From the NCBI RefSeq assembly GCF_001625215.2, contig NC_030387.2, positions 1,640,501-1,704,500 of the forward strand: DNA of 64,000 bases, written 5' to 3'. The translations under genes and the position numbers were made by a program. Positions 30,605 to 43,449 of this stretch are shown here, in pieces (position 1 is the stretch's first letter; every line of letters starts with the position of its first letter). Source of the stretch: Daucus carota subsp. sativus. Lineage: Eukaryota; Streptophyta; Magnoliopsida; Apiales; Apiaceae. The notes beneath the pieces were generated by a model. That model was not told where the DNA came from. It was given only the letters and a program-made list of their open reading frames with translations, and did no database searches.

Positions 30605-31893
30605 GTCTAATATAGATGATATATATGTGTATTCAAATTTCTGAAAGAAGCATAGCCAATCCACATATGTTATTATGTTAAAATTTGTAATTCTAATTAA
30701 CATGACTAAGAATCAATACTTATTTACTAACTTTTAATGATTTGAATGATATGAAACACGAAATCCAATTGCTTGCGAGTTAGACTAACAATCAAGAAAG
30801 CTAGCACCCGATGTTTTTGGTTTATTAAAAATGTGCCAAGTTTTGAAATAACACGATTACAATGTCAATTGTATAAATCAAAAATAAATTATGCATTATG
30901 TTTATTTTATATGTTACTCCGTCCGTCTCATCCAAATGTTTACATTTGGGTTGGCACGGGATTAAAAGAATAAGTGAAAAGGAGTGGGGAAAAAAAGGTG
31001 AGGATAGTGATGGGACGGATTGATATTTAATGTATAAAATAAGTATAATGGAAAAATTAATAGTGGGAGCATTTGATTTTTATATTTTAAAATCTATCTA
31101 TCTATTAATAGATCAACATGCCACATTTTATTCGGCATATAATTACTCTTTTAACCCTCTCTTTCATTAATACACATAATTAATAACTTGTAATTAATAC
31201 ATCTTCCATTAATATATATAATTAATAACTTTCAATTAATACGCATAATTATATCTAAAACTTTAATGAATTCATAATCGGGCATGTAATTAATGTGTTT
31301 GCCTGCTTTATTAATACATAAAATTAATATTTGTAATTAATATGTGAGATTATATCTAACATGTTAATTTACTCATAACTAAATTTGAAAATAATATGTT
31401 AATTATTAATGGGTAGGTAATTAATTACATCGTCAAAGCATGTATAACACTAACTAATTTATTGTCAAAAAAAATAATCTAATTTTGCATAATTTTTAAC
31501 AAAAATCTAATCAATCAATGTAATAGCACAATGTCTACATGTTCAACCAATTTTACATGATATTCAGGTCCAAATTTGCCAACCAATTTTAGTCATTTCT
31601 GTTAGAGATGCTCTTGTCACTTATCAGTATTAAACATAAAAGACTGATTTAATATCACGAATCTGATAATGAATATAACTCCAACTTGCAGTGCAGGTGC
31701 AATTCTGAGCCCACCATTACAAAACGTTTCTAATACTAGAACTATATTCTAAAGCTATTCGATACAAAAGATGCAGTAACTAGCACTACTGTCAACTGTG
31801 ATACAGAACCATTTTTATAAATATGAAATATACAAAAAACAATGAGAGAAAAAGCCATAATTGTCTGGTGACTTGTGTCCAGTAATCCATGAA
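30605..31893. other. repeat-rich intergenic region 3' of the RGTB gene
   Basis: At 30916 a CTCCGTCCGTCTCATCC end begins a partial Stowaway MITE that continues to about 31080 (GATGGGACGGAT at about 31008). From 31090 to 31440 the sequence repeats TAATTAATAY-type words without clear units. At about 31515-31615 there are pieces of the GAGCATCTC MITE family, ending GTTAGAGATGCTC. No gene is seen. Confidence 0.45.
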
Positions 31894-34800
31894 TTACTTG
31901 AGGAAAATCCTATTCACCACATCCACAGGCAATGCATAAGCTGGATCAATAGCTTTCAGATTTGAATATTCAAGCAGGGAGAGACCTGCAAACAATTCAG
32001 CCATGAAATGTTACTTCGCTATATAAAAAAAAAAAGTTACCACAAACTAACCAACTCCAGAAAAGAGCTGTTTCGGTATAAACCATCTATTATACCGACT
32101 TGTATAAGGGATATCTGAGAATAGGGGCGAGGAATAAACTATCAGAGTATCAGCAGACCAGCAGTACAGAAAGAACTACAGTAAGCTATTGATAAAGATT
32201 GGCATATCTACTAATATCTCACTCCCAGATATCAAATGGAAATACGGGAAGGAACCAAGGAGAATCTGATGATTTACCAGCAACTCCGAAATATGTGTGG
32301 AACACATCAACAGCATCATCCGGTCTGTCGGATATACCTCCATTCTCCTTATCCTACAGTTTTTGGCTTGTTAAAACGTATAACGAAAACTCTCATAGTT
32401 CTAAAAAACTTTAGATGATATATTTTAATTATAAACCAAAAATGACTCGTCAGATTATAACCTGGCAATCCAAAATAAATCTAACAAGTTTTTCCTTGTC
32501 AATCCAATGAACTCTGTCTATAATGATCAAGCTAGAAAGGACCCACCATGAGTAGCAGACCTGATGTAATGCAACTACATTAATGATAGTGTAAGTGCAT
32601 AGAATGAGACAATCTCAGTGTTAAAATGAATTGTAGAACCAACATCAGGAAGCTTCTCAGGGCGACCATTTAGACCTCCAGATTTAACTTGTCGCTCGCA
32701 CAACCACCATCCTAGGAGGTCCTTGTCAACATGATGCAGAGAACCAGTTATAGCAAGAGCACCAACACAGCAAAAAACTACAAGCATAAAGGTCACAGTT
32801 TTGAGCAAATTTTCCTTTTTTCATTTAAAAAAGCAATAATAACATTTTCTCCATGCGTGTTAAGTGAAATTTGAGCATATATTAACAAAACACTTGCATA
32901 TAATAGCATACTGAACGGTGTTGGCTAAAAATAGTTGGCTAAATTATACTTACTCCGTCCAAAATCACATGTCCCTCTCACTTTTCTAGAAGTCAAATCG
33001 ACCAATCTTTGACTAAATATTTAAAAAACTGTATTAATATAAATTATAATATAATTGGAAAAAACACTATACCATTGGAAATTTATATTAATATAACTGG
33101 AACATGTATTATGGGACGGACAGAGTATAAAATACCAATTATGTATAATTTGTCGAAACTGTAAGACATTGTGCTCCACTGGAATTGCCTATATTTTTTG
33201 GCTATATTTTAAAAATAGTATGTCATTTTTATTCCCAGTTGTTATAACTAAAATATATTATTTTAATATGATATAGATGATGTCAAATCTTGCTACATGT
33301 CTTGAGTGGTTGAGCAAATATAGCCAATATGAAATGGTAAGGTATATTTTTTGCTAAGGAGAATGATCGATTGGAGTGCCTTTTTTTTAAATATTATCTA
33401 TATTTCCTATTCATCGCATGCTACCTAGATTTTTTGCTAAGGGTTTTCTAGTGTTGAAGATGCTCTAAAGAACTAACAAAAGGAAACTTGATAGGCTCAA
33501 AAGATTCAATATGTCAAAAATCTTTATTATATCAACCAACAATTTAATTATAACACCGTCTCACACAAGCTAAAATACTGTAATTCTTCTGATTTGTTAA
33601 ATTCTTCTTTCAGTCTTTTAACACTTCCTCCACTTTACCACGAAATATTTTTATTGCTGGTTGGACAAAAAACCTATTAAGATATTGAAGATACAACCAA
33701 GACCAACCCCATTTCTTTATGCGCTATATAGTTTGGTAGATAATGTTGTGGTGAGGTTTGAATGGGTCCATGTGCTTATGGTGGATAGTTTTGAAAAGTG
33801 TTTTGTGGTGGATGTACTTGCAATGCAGGATTAAGATTACAAAGTCTATCAAAATACAGAATATACAACCTACAAAACATACATACTTTGCCCTGCATGA
33901 GATTCTGCACCAGGCGTGCATCCAAATCCCCCATCGAGATTCTTGCAACTTACAATGTAGCTTACAGCCTTTTCCACATTTATTTTATCCAAGCAACGCA
34001 GCAGTGAGAGACAACAGATAGCCACATAAGAGAACCTACAGGAAAAAGCAGTTTGGTTGTAAAGATTATACAATAAAGCTAAACAGTTCCAAAACTGAGA
34101 GCAAAAAAGATACCGTGTGTCAATTTCTCCCCAAATATCCCCTGAAAATGACCCATCTTCATTTTGTAAGCCAACAATATCTAGCTTCATGGTCAAGTTC
34201 AACAAGTTGCATAATGCAAAAGCCTAGTTGTCATTTGACAGTAACAATACTTGTATGAATTGAATTTAAGGAGGTGCATTTGCATGACTCTGGTGACCAA
34301 AAATATATTCGAAAAACGAACAAAGAAAATCAAAAATTCTGGTTTCTAGGTCATGGAAGATAAATAAAATATTTAAAACAATCCTTTTAAAATTAGGTTT
34401 AAAGGAAACTAATGTGACAGGCCTTGGAGAAAATCCTACATGCTAAAGGATACAATTTGAAACCTTATCGATGTCGAGAACATTTATTCTGTCAAATAAT
34501 GCCAAAATTTGTACCGCGCTAAGGGTATAGAGTAAATGAGGATCATGTCCGATGTTACCGCCAAATCCACCTGCATGAACAATATATAAATTATCCACAT
34601 GTTCTAACCTATAAGTTAATGTGAGGAATTCATTTTGAATACTGATTACTATTCTCACAAACCAGATTCGTGTTGGCACTTCATGACCCATGCTACAATC
34701 TCTTCCCGATCCACAGCTTCCAACTTCCCTAATATATCGACCGTCGTCAATCCCCAGTACGCCCCATTAATTCGCAGGTGCTCAGTCACAACAGACTCAA

Positions 34801-35041
34801 AATCATCCTTCCTCTAGAAACAAACACAAAGGGATGCAGAAATAGTAAGACCCCACTTCGTAACTCGGTCACAAGCTTTAGGCTTAAAGACTAAAGTACA
34901 CAAACACTGCCTAAAAATAAATTAAAGCTTAGATTGAGTGTTATAGCTTAGCATACAGAGTATAAGACTAAAATAGAATAGGTATACCTTTTCAACCGCC
35001 AAAATGTATTTAACATGAGCATCAGCAGCTAGCTCCCCCAT
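31894..35041 (-). CDS. RGTB1: Rab geranylgeranyltransferase (type II) beta subunit
   Basis: Nine coding exons: 35041-34988, 34813-34663, 34570-34454, 34180-34114, 34035-33887, 32777-32644, 32560-32462, 32353-32278 and 31985-31894, in frame to 312 aa. The product is almost colinear with plant RGTB. It has prenyltransferase repeats such as [89 protein letters not shown] and [20 protein letters not shown]. The zinc ligands are expected in DVCYSWW (Asp, Cys) and FHTYFG (His). With RGTA and the Rab escort protein it adds geranylgeranyl groups to the C-terminal cysteines of Rab GTPases in the cytosol. An acceptor (TTGACAG) right before ATG 35041 and a donor near 35614 suggest a 5' UTR intron. The symbol could be RGTB1 or RGTB2. 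Confidence 0.95.
32953..33125. mobile_element. Stowaway MITE in RGTB intron 5
   Basis: CTCCGTCCAAAATCACATGT at the left and TTATGGGACGGACAGAG at the right, both next to TA. It lies within the intron between exons 5 and 6 and should be spliced out. Confidence 0.7.
33165..33465. mobile_element. Tourist-like MITE in RGTB intron 5
   Basis: The ends are GACATTGTGCTCCACTGG and GTGTTGAAGATGCTC, with TAA on both sides (33162-33164, 33466-33468). In reverse complement it follows the member at 12501-12843. It sits 40 bp from the Stowaway MITE, so both invaded the same intron. Confidence 0.7.
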
Positions 35042-36778
35042 TCTGTCAATTGAGCGCATAAAATCTCGACAAATTTATAACGAGTTACACAAATCACAAA
35101 TATATTTATATATCGAGAGAGATGTCTACAATCATTACACTAAGTCAGTCCTTGATCCAGCCTGAAAATAATACAATAGAGCAACAACACACCATTACAG
35201 TACAACATCGATTCGTGATCATTCTACATAAATAAGCTTGCCAAATGAATAACTCTTTCCGTCCCCAACGTAATAAGTACAGTGTACTCTTAACATCTAT
35301 AAAGGAATCAACACATTCACCGTCCCAAGCGTATTCATTCATCGAGGTTGCAATTATACAGTACACTAACAAAATGAGTTAAAAACCACAAAAATGTAAC
35401 ATCCTGTGTTTTCGCAGCTATCGAACACTTGCACAGACTACACTAACACAAAAACACACAAAAATGTGGAAAAATCAGCGAAATTATACAATTTGTTGAA
35501 TCATCGAATCAATTATCAAGCACGTATATAAATAAGCAACAAGCAATCAATTAAACAGCAAGTATGTAACTATATAACACTACAGATCACGATTAGGAGA
35601 AGAGAACTCACATCAGTGACCTGAGCTGGCTAGGGTTCTTCTGAATCTGGTCTTTACGACGTCGTAACAGGAGTGTGTTCAGAAACGGGGCTCCGTTCAC
35701 CAAACATATAATTACAATATTCCCCTCTCTTTGTTCTGACGCACAAATTTTAATTAATTAAAGAGATTATTCAAATATAATATTGTTTAAATATTATTAA
35801 AATAATGAAATTTTAAAATACTAATCAGAAGATACTAATCTTAGACCTGCCCGAAGCGCGGACAAATATATTTTCAAAATTTTATAATTATGTATTTATA
35901 AGAAAATAAATGAAATTTATAATTACGAAATAATTATACATGATTATCATATCACAACTATAATAATAAATTTTGCAAGAAAATAAACGAATTACGATAA
36001 CTATTATAACAAGTCTTGCAAGAAAATAAACGAATTACGATAACTATTATGACAAGTCTTGCAAGAAAATAAACGAAATATTATACTTGCAGCTTGTTCG
36101 CTAGTTTATGAGTAATATTTTAGGTACAATCATTTTTTTCTGGGAGAATAAACTTTAAATAGTCCAAGTCCTTACTGGTAATTAGAAAATATACGACTTT
36201 TATCTCCAAATAGACAACTTTTCAATTTGAATATTATATATTACATTTAAATACAATAATTATTTGTTAATTAGTACCACAATCGTTACAAATTTGAAGT
36301 ATGCAAATGCAATCAACTAGTTCACACAAAAGTGAACTAGCAAAAACAAAAAGACTGCAGTTACTGAGAGTTCAAATAATTTGATCTCACACACTTTGCA
36401 AGCAATTACTAACTAGTTCAATCCGACTCGACCCACCACAGTACCACATCCATCTGATGAATTCGTATTTGAAGCAAATTTGTAGCAGCATATGTTCATA
36501 CATACTTGATATTGTAATGTTAGTGATGCGTGTATGTAATATAAAAAATGAAATCAAACCATAGATAATGTAATGAACAACAAATCACTTCGGACAATTC
36601 CAAAGTCTGAGAATGATTGAATTGGGCAGTGCCAAATGCATCCAAAAACGGAAATGTACAGTCTTTACTCTAACAGAAGCACGATAATTTAAACAAGATC
36701 TAGCTTAGTACTTCTGTGGTCTGCCAATGTTACACCATAGATTTAGTAAATTGTAGCAGATCACCATCCAGACATCTG
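35042..36778. other. RGTB 5' region and intergenic space before the RING gene
   Basis: 35042-35680 probably holds the RGTB 5' UTR intron and leader (AAACCCTAGCC on the minus strand near 35630). 35730-36300 is AT-rich, with a hairpin TGCCCG-AAGC-GCGGACA near 35848 reminiscent of a minus-strand Helitron end (RC …CTAA), without a matching other end. 36300-36778 holds the 3' UTR of the RING gene. Confidence 0.45.
35973..36085. repeat. 43-bp tandem repeat, about 2.6 copies
   Basis: The unit TTGCAAGAAAATAAACGAAT plus TACGATAACTATTATRACAA and GTC begins at 35973, 36016 and 36059, the last copy partial. Confidence 0.9.
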
Positions 36779-39700
36779 CTAACTGTTTCCTGTTGTAGAG
36801 ACCTCAGCGCTACAAACGGGGCAAACCTACAGCCATAAATAATTTATAATCTATTAGTGCTCTTTGAAATGCAGCACCAAAACAAACATATGTACATCAA
36901 CATCGACTGTAACAATGATTATCCTTCTATATCAAGCTAGTAAAAATACAAATTCAATTCTTTCAAGATTAGCTCCCTAACAACTACCGACTAGTATTAA
37001 ATTATATATTTTTATATCATCATAAAGGAGAAGAAACAGAAATCAAGTAAAAAAGAAACCTTGCACTGATGTACTCCACTGATAATGTAAACTCTATACA
37101 AATGTGTCAGCAAAAAACACACAGCTTAAGTAATAGTTTATGGACGACCCAATTATAAAAGAAAGAGAAGTCTGCCATGTACAGTCATAATCTTATCAGT
37201 CTGCCACAAATTCAGCCTACATTTCAATAAATGTTTCCAAATGCATCAAATAACAAGCATAAAATGAAAATCCATTATGAAGGCCTTAAGTCATTAGTTA
37301 AGCTATTTAGGTCCTAAAGTGCCACATTGTTTGGTAGAAAAATCATGAGTTGTCAATATACAAGTATTTTCACAATTATACAAGTTGGGAATGAGAACTG
37401 AGCTCCAATCGAATAATGTTGTGTTTGGTTGGGGAGAATGGAGTGGCATCGGTAAAAATATAAAATTATCAGAGGTATGAAGGAAATTCTGAAAAAATAA
37501 GTGAGTGCAAAATTGTTATGATGAGATTTGAAAATAAATTGGGTATAAAAAAAATGGAGCATTCCTTCTCAAATCAGGGTGTAACTTACACCATAAGGTG
37601 CAAGGAATGGAATAGGGGAAAGAATCAAATTTTTGAAAAGCAGTCCATAAATTCCTTCCAAATTCATTTACCCCAACCAAACACAACATTATATAATTTT
37701 TTATGCTTAAAAATAAAGCAAGAACCCCGCACCTTTCTTCTGAAATAATACACGATTCCTACCTAGGTGAATATATTAGCAAAATGCAGCACTTCCATAA
37801 CATATCAAGATTATCTTATCTTAACTTCTAAGACTTTATATGAGTGAAATACAAGTGTTTGGGCAAAACATATTAACCAGTAAAAGAGGCTAAGCAGGGC
37901 ATCATTTAGTCACCTAAGTATGATACACCTAATCGTCATCTACTAAAATATCAAAGACAGGTAAAAATTCGAGATACATAGTAAAAAAGTCTCTTATCAC
38001 ATTCAGCATACACACTTTTTATGAAAAGCTCCAATTGCAGTCTTCTACATCAATAATATCAGATTAGCTTTTAAGCCTCACCCGTTAATGATTATTTGCA
38101 GTATATTCATTGTTTAATAATTATAATTATAAATCTACTGCTAAAATATAAGGGAATATGTACGAAATTGGAAGAAGTAAAACAGTTTAATCTCCTCAGG
38201 CTGCATCCATTCACCAACACAAGGCAAGAAAAATAAAATCAGTACAAGACAAAGTTAATCTGAAAATGCAGTACCTTATTTATGCATAACCAATTATTTA
38301 TGCACTCCTGATGGTATGAATGCTTACAACCAAGCACAGTCAATGTTTCACCCTCTTCGTAGTCCAGCCGGCAAATTACACACCTGAAACACAATGGCAG
38401 ATTCATGTTAGCACTGAGCGATGACCCATTTCTAGAGAACTGACCAAGCATACTTACGATTCAATGTTTTCTTCTTGATTGTTCTGCATCTTGAAACTCT
38501 TTGAAGGCAAAGAGGCTATTGTATCAGCAGACAACCCTCTACTCTCAGTTCCAACAACATCACCTAGTGCAATTAATTCCTAAAAAAGCATCATAAGATG
38601 CAATATCAGAACATGAAGCTATTATTTGTGAGCCTACTAGAGTCACCAGAGAGCACAACAAACTTACCTCATATGATAATTCATCTGGATCAACCTCCTC
38701 CCAAGCATCCTGAAAGATCCAAGAAAAAAATGATCCTTATAATCAATCAACAAAGTTCACAAGAAATATGCATCTATACCCAGCTTGGGAAGGAAGGAAA
38801 AGGAAATGAATATCAATCCGTGACACTTACAAATGATGTTTAGTACACCGAGTTTGGGAGGAAAGAATAGAGATTAAATTTGTGTGTACAATGTACTCTC
38901 GTGGATTTGAAGCGGGTCAACACAAGTGATGTGCAGTTCTTATTCCATACAAAATTAAGTTGCACATAATTTAAATTTTTCCTTCTTTCTCGAGATTTGA
39001 TCCATGATTGGCTAAAGACGCTTCTAACTAATTTTTGGGGAAATCTGTGTTCTTACTTTCGAAAATACAGAGGGGTCATAGATCAATGTACACAAATTAA
39101 CTGCGCTATGTCTATTGAAAGGCTATCAAAAAAAGATTTTCTTGATACTATGGTGAAGCATAAGCCAGAGATAAACAAACTAGTACCTGAGAATCATGAC
39201 CATGATCTTCTAGCTCCTCAGATTCGCTTGCTACCACTATGTTTAAAGGTCCATTAGTCAGAAAATTGCAGCATTACAGCAAGATAAAAACAAAAAATCT
39301 GAAATAATAACAATTAAAATTGCAAATCTTACTCCCGCTTATCCCAGAAAGTGCAAGCAATCTAGAAGCCATTTCACGATCTTCAGCATCTTGTAGGGCT
39401 CTTGCATAGGCCTCATCATTTGGAAAATCAGCAGGATTTAATTCAGTAATAGGATTGTTATCATGATCTCCATCTTCATGAGCATGCACATCAAATGCAT
39501 CTTCTTCATCATCATAATCTTCAGATTCATGGTCAAGGTCATGCTCATGATCATCACCTCCATCAGAACCTTCATACTCATCTTCACTAACATCATCAAG
39601 ATCATGATCCGCAGCCTCCCACCTTCCATAATCACTTACATCTGCATTCATTGTAAGCATCATATAGGCCCTTTCCTGTTCCAACAAAGAGTAGTTCAAT

Positions 39701-40966
39701 TACACCATCAGGAATCCATATAGATCAAGCAGTTTACACCATTGAAGCAAAATGTGTTATAAACATCAGAACGTCATAAAAAATGAGAAAATCTTTGAGC
39801 AAAATGAAGATTCTGTCACTAAGCTACAAAAACGTGAATTTTTAACACACGTGAACATATATGTCAGGAAAAAGTTCTTATCAACAAATTGCCGAGACAA
39901 TTGAAATAAAAGAAATTTCCACTAAAAATTATATTGTTGGTTTATTCTTGGAATCTTAGCCTTGTGATACGAATAATTAAGGAAGAAATAAGTTTTAACC
40001 AATGTAATAAAGACACAATACCATTGATGGTTCCCACAACATCTATTTCAAACATAATCAGGAAAGAATAAGTATAGAAGAGAAAGATTTCAACCCCGCA
40101 TAAGAAACTGTTAAAAATAATAATAACTAGTAAATTCAGGTTCGAAGTAATCAAAAAGAGAGGAACAGTAATAAAAAATTAGGATTTAGGTTGTTAGTAA
40201 GTTCCTTCCGTCACACATCCCATATACTACTATGTAAAGCCACCTACAAATTAATTAGGCGCGTACCTAACAAGTCACACCGAAATAAACCAAAAGGAGA
40301 ACTTTAAATTCTAACGGGCAACCAGACATTATAGCAAATAAATACACAAAAAAACCAAAGTTTTTACTTTAAATTGCTTGAAAGGGCAGCTTAAAAACTA
40401 ACTAGGCACATCACTTCCTCAGCAAATGACAAAGAAAACAAATGTAAAAGCAAACTTTAAGTTCCAAGAGGCAACCAAACACTACTACTAGCCGCAATAT
40501 ATAACAAAAAAATTAGTAAAATCAGATATAATAGAATAAAAATCTAGGTCATTTAACTCTTTGCTTCAAATGCATTGAATATTATTGAAATACACCTTAA
40601 AACGCAAACCAATTAAAAACCAACACTTAGCAAATCATACCGATATAACAAAAACAAGAATTTTAAATTCCACAAAGCAACCACACACTAATACTAGCAT
40701 AAAACAACAAAACTGCACCAAATTTACATGAAGAAATGATCTATATGACAAACCAACTCAATAGAGCACACATCTAGCTATACATACATATAAACATACA
40801 AGAAAGCACATAGCAATTCTTCCGGAAAGACAATATCCAGTCACCAACGTCCAGCACAAAAGAACATATCTTTACACTTCACACACACACACAAATTAAT
40901 ATATACAGAATAACATAAGTAAACAAAGTATATTAAAATTAATAATAACAACACAGATAAAGAGAG

Positions 40967-41013
<47 letters not shown>

Positions 41014-41055
41014 GAGGGGGATAGAGACACAGAGGGAGGGAGGGACAGGGAGAGG

Positions 41056-41109
<54 letters not shown>

Positions 41110-41329
41110 CCTGTAAAGTACGAGCAAGAGCGAGATCAGCATCGACCTGACTAAGGTCGGTGAACGGAGTTCTACTCTGTCTCCCTTGGTTATTGTTACT
41201 AATACTATTATCTTCCCCGGTGTTCATCGCAGCGACTTGGTTAGAATCGGCAGCAGCTGGGGAGGAATTGAAACTAGGGTTTTCTTCATTAGTTTTGTGG
41301 TCATCGTTTCCAGATTTTGAATCCGCCAT
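36779..41329 (-). CDS. BBR: RING-H2 E3 ubiquitin ligase, BIG BROTHER-related
   Basis: Seven exons: 41329-41105, 39675-39333, 39236-39187, 38709-38668, 38579-38458, 38383-38275 and 36826-36779, in frame to 312 aa. The N-terminal part is polar (MADSKSGNDDHKTNEENP). The middle is very acidic (EDEYEGSDGGDDHEHDLDHE…DYDDEEDAFD), probably disordered. Then come DAWEEVDPDELSYEELIALG and GTESRGLSADTIASLPSK, hallmarks of the BB/BBR family. The RING-H2 finger is CVICRLDYEEGE…GCKHSYHQECINNW…CPVC, all eight metal ligands present, followed by SAEVSTTGNS at the C-terminus. It should pass ubiquitin from E2 to targets; Arabidopsis BIG BROTHER limits organ size, while the BBR role is less clear. Intron 1 starts inside a long CT tract, intron 6 carries a MITE. 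The identity rests on family motifs remembered for At3g19910. Confidence 0.92.
37416..37689. mobile_element. inverted-repeat MITE in BBR intron 6 (TTGTGTTTGG family)
   Basis: It starts ATGTTGTGTTTGGTTGGGG and ends CCCCAACCAAACACAACAT, a perfect 19-bp inverted repeat. The interior GGAGAATGG…GGAATTTATGGA-type parts are mirrored loosely. A relative lies at 42685-42935. The 3-5 bp flanks are AT-rich, so the target duplication is ambiguous. Confidence 0.85.
39676..41104. other. BBR intron 1
   Basis: A 1.43-kb AT-rich intron with no exon on either strand. The segment 40250-40700 has three loosely similar stretches (AACYAATTAG…CACACCGAAATAAA-like words) that suggest an old internal duplication. Confidence 0.5.
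40968..41103. repeat. (GA)n microsatellite at the 5' end of BBR intron 1
   Basis: On the plus strand two pure GA tracts (about 40970-41009 and 41058-41102) are separated by purine-rich GGGA/GGGAGG sequence. On the gene's strand it is a (CT)n tract that begins two bases into the intron. Confidence 0.95.
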
Positions 41330-41883
41330 GGGAATTGAAATTCTAACTGAATCGAATTGAAGAGGAGTGTGGGTTTGGGGATTGAAATCTGTGAGGTGTG
41401 TATTTGTATATATAGGTGTGTGTGTGTGTGTTGGAATTGTATTCGTACTATGAGTTTATGACACACAAACCTGTTTTGAATTTCTTTTCTGAGTGGGATT
41501 ACCCAGAGGCCTTTTATTTACTTTCTTTTTCAAATTTGCTATTTTAAATATTTAAATCTGGTCATTTCTCTTTATTGGTTGTGTTCGCAATAATTAAATA
41601 TCAAATATTTTAGATATAAATGTATAAATTACAAAAAAAAGAAATTATTAGTTTAGTTGTGTGTGAAAGATTCGAATTTAAGTTTGTGTCGTATTTTATT
41701 AATAACAGGAAGAATTGCATCCGTATCTGGAGTTTTTCTGAGTTTTTTTCTTTATGATTCTTTTAACATAACAGTTCTTAAATTTTTTAAGGTCGAAAAC
41801 TAAATGAATACAAAGAGAAGTGAAATAAAGGGAAATGAATTATGATATCTTATTGTGAGTATAATTTAATTTTTGTGATGGAG

Positions 41884-42558
41884 AGAAACTTTACGAATGG
41901 GAGTCGGCCGTCATCTATCCGTCATCGTCTCATCTTTCCATCAACTTACGTCCGTCCTAACCATCCTCTCATCCCATTTCCTCCATTTCAGAATCTTTAA
42001 TTTCTTTTTATTAGGTTTTTTTTAATAAAATCGAGGTCTCATTCTTTCTGGGGGTGATCGTTGCCATACCTATCCTTTTGAGTTGTTGATTGTCCCCGAT
42101 TTTTGGGTGTATGTTTTGGTGTGTTTTTATTTGTCGTCATGCTGCGTTAGGATGATTTTCTATGGTGTATTGGCAGATCTGGGCAACTCGCTTCAAATAT
42201 GAAATGGTGGTGATTATTGCGAGAGTTCACCTCGCACAACAAAAGATTGTTCAATATATGGGATATCAATATCCTCAACCTCAGTTGGTGTAACTGATGG
42301 GCATGAACACTTGGCTATCACCGGTTTCGTAGGTGCGCAGGTCAATTGTGATTCTACTATTTTCAGGGATGTTGGTGTCAAACCGGATTGTTAGAGAAAC
42401 CATTGTAATCATTTTTATTATCAAGCAATCTGAAAACAAAACGGCTATTTGCTTAGCTTTTTTTGTTTAACAGCCAGGTTGTAGTTGGCAGTTTGGGATT
42501 TTGTCCCGGCTGTGTTCCAGTATTTTATTTTCAATAAAATTTTATTGTTCGTTAAAAA
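41884..42558 (+). mobile_element. second copy of the poly(A)-tailed retroposon
   Basis: It aligns over its length with 11228-11943. Shared words include GTGTATTGRSAGATCTGGGC, AGGTCAATTGTGATTCTAC, TGTAATCATTTTTATTATCA and AAACGGCTATTTG. It ends CAATAAAATTTTATTGTTCG then A's. Frames differ from the other copy by indels. No clear target duplication was found here. Confidence 0.7.
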
Positions 42559-42684
42559 AAATTTAGTTATATAATTTTTTACATTACAATTTTGAGAAAT
42601 ATATAAATTATTCACTTGAGCATAATTATATTCTTTTGCTAATTTTTAGGATCCATCTCATCTCTCGTGAATATGTAATAACTA

Positions 42685-42935
42685 GTTGTGTTTGGTCGGG
42701 GAGAATAAAATGGAATGAAATGAGTAAAAATACTTGAAACTAATAGAGGTCGGAAGAAAATTTTGAAAAAAGTATGAGGGAGGACAAAATTACTACGTGA
42801 GATTTGAGAAGAAATTGAGGATAGAAAATGGAGCATTCAACGCATGATATAAGGAATGAATTTTATTAACAATTATTCATTAAATCATTTTTCATTCTAT
42901 TACTTCCCGAATCATTCACCCTAACCAAATACAAT
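42685..42935. mobile_element. inverted-repeat MITE (TTGTGTTTGG family, second copy)
   Basis: GTTGTGTTTGGTCGGGGAGA at the left and TCACCCTAACCAAATACAAT at the right match the ends at 37416-37689. Interior matches include GAGATTTGAGAAGAAATTG and AATGGAGCATTC. Confidence 0.75.
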
Positions 42936-43449
42936 ATTCCTCATTTGATTTTTTACGATTAAATGTCCACTTCACACTTTTTATACACTTTTCTCCACAT
43001 TTTTTTGTATTATCAAATTTAATATTATAAAAATAATATGAAATACAAATAAAGATTATTGTTGAAATCGTCGTTCAGCATACTTTTAAAAAATTAGATT
43101 GTTAATTATATATTTAGAGGAACTCAACACCGTTAAAGATGTTTTTATAAAAGACGTGTTTTATATTTTTATACATAATTTTAAAAGTTCTAACCACATT
43201 TTAATAATTTTTTGGAATAAAAATATTTATCAAACATCATATAAAAAGGACGAGAAAGGGTAAAGTTTTGTTGGTATGTTTTCTACTAGAAAATAAAGCA
43301 TATAATTAATTGTTAACTATCACAGGAGTATAACTATATATCTATATAATAAAGGGAGTTCTGAAAATTTCCTCAATCTCTGCTTTTTATATTTTAAAAT
43401 AACTTGTATCAGCTAGAGCTCCTTTGTAGTTTCATCTACAAGATTAATA

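Noticed and set aside
31090-31440. A Helitron-like start, TCTATCTATCTATTAATAGA, followed by AT-rich repeats
   Set aside because: No 3' terminus was found. The AT-rich words may simply be low-complexity DNA.
39438-39699. Overlapping frames on both strands over the acidic part of BBR exon 2
   Set aside because: They are shadows of the repetitive GAT/CAT codons of the acidic region.
40841-41142. Ser/Leu-rich frames through the GA/CT microsatellite
   Set aside because: They read through the intronic repeat; the exon ends at 41105 with a good donor.
43321-43400. A Helitron-like start, A|TCTATATAATAAAGGGAGT
   Set aside because: No hairpin followed by CTAG/CTAA could be found downstream before the next annotated element, so only one weak end exists.
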